Origin: Petunia secreta
Taxonomy: Eukaryota; Streptophyta; Magnoliopsida; Solanales; Solanaceae
Length of the DNA stretch: 64,000 nucleotides
Assembly: GCA_029990175.1 (NCBI GenBank)
Contig: JARKIP010000211.1
Location: 372,001 to 436,000 of the forward strand
Reading direction: 5' to 3'
Below are positions 62,166-64,000 of the stretch, piece by piece (position 1 is the first letter of the stretch; each line of letters begins with the position of its first letter). Below the pieces are notes generated by a model. That model did not search any database and had not been told where the DNA came from. It was given only the letters and a program-made list of their open reading frames with translations. The position numbers were made by a program, and so were the translations under genes.

Positions 62166-64000
62166 TATATTTTGTGGAATATTTTGAGAAATGAGAGCAT
62201 CGAAAATCAAAAAATAGTTTGATTACTTTTTCAAGTTTTTAATAAAACATTCTACCGCCATTTACAAAACTTCAATTTTTTTTAAAGAAAAATATATGTA
62301 AAAAGACAACTTTAATATTTAAGTACAATTTTTCTAACTTAATTTCAAAAGCTTATTTCTTAGAATGTTTTTTCGTATCTATGGCCAAACGCCTACTAAG
62401 GAAAAACGAGCATGCTAATTGGAAAAAATAGAGTAGGCAAAACAAAGGCCATTTGTGGATATGGGCACAAATGGACCGATTATATGAACAAACATGGCTT
62501 TTTTTTTAACTGAAATATGACACCATAAGCAATGATTTGCCTTTTTGCCAGCCTTAATAGGGTTTTTCGAAAATTTCCCCGTTAAGTTTAATGAAAAAAT
62601 TTTGGACGGAAATACTTCTGTCAATTTCTTGACACGGAGCCAAGACTTGCCTTTTGACTCCTCTCTATTTTCAAATACTTGCCCCGGAAGTGTGTTAAAA
62701 GGCAATATTTGTCCCTTCAAATCTCTTCATGCATTTTCCTCATATAACTTGAGGTGTTCGCAAGACAACACTTGCCCTTGACCTCTTCCCTAAAAACAAA
62801 CACTTGTAAATTTGTGCCTTGAAGTCTTGGTCTCGTGCCAATATAAGGGTATTTTGTTAAAAGATTGTTAAATAGGGTCAAACTTGCAAAACAACTCCTT
62901 ATGAAGGACACCCAGTGAAAATTTTTGAACAAACAGTTAACCAACTTCTGTGGACGCCTTATATGGATTATTAATTAAAATAAGACATTTCTTGTGCTCT
63001 GCCACAAATTTAGCCTCCATTATTTTTTTTATTTTTAGCCAATTAGGAAAAGCTTTTAGCGATCGCTAGGAGTTTCCTCCCGGTGACTTTAGGCAATTAC
63101 TAGAATTTTTTTTTGATGAGGCAAAAAATGTAAGGGTTTTCTTACATGACTAAAGTTGTACCAGCAGCACCAAATCTGTCTATTTTTCACAAAAACTTGG
63201 TATGTGAAGTACGGACCTCATTGCACTATGCATTTTGTTTAAGAAAAAAAAGAGAAATTTACACTGCATGAACAATGGCTAGACAACTTAAATAAATATA
63301 TTCACTATTTTGTATATTTCAAACATATTTCATGTATATTACGTGCATAACAAGTGTATATTCTATACATACAGATTATGATGACTATTTTTGTAAAGTA
63401 ATTCTATATTATAGAGGGAGGGAAGGGAAATGATAGAGAAGACTATAAGGTTGTGAATCAAACCCTCATAATTAAAATGTAATTCATACAGAATCGACTG
63501 GCTAAGTCCTAATTGTACTACTAATTTGCTTTAAAAGCTTTAAAAAAAGTTAATTTTAATGTCGATTGAAATGAAAACTATGCACACACAACAATGTACA
63601 GAACGTCGTTCATATATTCTTTAATTTATTGGTAAAAAAGAAAAGGAAAAAAACTGCTAAAAACTTCAAGAGCCCCGGTCGGGTACCTCGAGCTAAATTT
63701 AAAAAAAAAAAAACTTTTCAAACAAAATATATAAGAGTTTTTAGCATCTTGCAATATTTTAGTTGTTTTGAAAGAATTCAAAATTACTTGTTCAAGATAT
63801 TCTTTAATGTGCTGAAAAAAAAAAAAAAGGAAAAATCAACTGCTAAGATTTTACAAAGCTTTATAGTTACAAATCTATCTTAAACTAATTTTTATCCTCG
63901 AATATGTGGATCGCTCGAATTGGTAGATTAGTTGATGCGTGTGTATACCGTAATAAGTTTACATTATGTCAGGTGGTTAAACCAATTTTAATTTGCAAAA
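62166..64000. other. Long AT-rich unit spacer, unit 5, to window end
   Basis: Copy of 5538-7294. It includes the 20-bp GC-rich insert (63674-63693). The window ends at the point equivalent to about 7285, roughly 250 bp before a DEFL start codon would be expected. No gene inside the window. Confidence 0.55.

Overview
The window is plant nuclear DNA. It is AT-rich, dense in nested retroelements, and carries intron-containing genes for small secreted cysteine-rich peptides. The transposon types point to a eudicot, most likely Solanaceae: a Stowaway MITE, a Mutator-type MITE, Ogre/Tat-type LTRs starting TGTTGACACCC when read on the minus strand, and a Ty3/gypsy element with an initiator-Met primer site. 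The family assignment rests on recalled repeat style, not on a database search.

The window is one degenerating tandem segmental duplication. The basic unit is about 8.8-9 kb. From left to right it holds: (a) an Ole e 6-like cysteine-rich peptide pseudogene on the minus strand; (b) a divergently placed, decayed defensin-like (DEFL) relative on the plus strand; (c) an internally deleted LINE that carries a 456-bp solo LTR inside its zinc-finger region; (d) a coding remnant of unknown origin (MAPSHTPSS...); (e) in some units a Stowaway MITE; (f) a long AT-rich spacer; (g) a two-exon DEFL gene. Approximate units: 1 = 1-8,890; 2 = 8,891-24,910 (enlarged by a 7.0-kb LTR element); 3 = 24,911-32,864; 4 = 32,865-39,359 (shortened by deletions, carrying a 4.6-kb solo LTR); 5 = 39,360-64,000. 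Unit 5 stops at the window edge, where another DEFL copy should follow.

Only one gene looks intact: the DEFL gene at 7,533-7,931 (81 aa, one phase-1 intron, eight cysteines, TATA box). The copy at 23,746-24,164 keeps a perfect mature domain but has a frameshifted signal exon and no TATA box. The copy at 32,524-32,864 keeps its TATA box but has the same-length frameshifted signal exon, a cysteine-to-stop mutation and a deleted 3' half. All three Ole e 6-like copies and all three divergent DEFL relatives are broken. The locus therefore reads as birth and death of a reproductive or defence-type secreted peptide cluster.

Insertions date the duplications. The LINE, its internal deletion and its solo LTR are in every unit and so are oldest. 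The Stowaway MITE, a 20-21-bp GC-rich insert and a long G-run are shared only by units 1 and 5. Units 2 and 3 share the frameshift in DEFL exon 1. A Mutator-type MITE and LTR element E1 are private to unit 2. The right-hand half holds an Ogre/Tat-like element (E3). Unit 4 has it as a solo LTR, whereas unit 5 has its LTR plus leader. A second gypsy element (E2) is inserted a few bases inside the unit 5 E3 LTR. E1 and E2 belong to one chimeric family whose integrase fragment runs antisense to its own LTRs.
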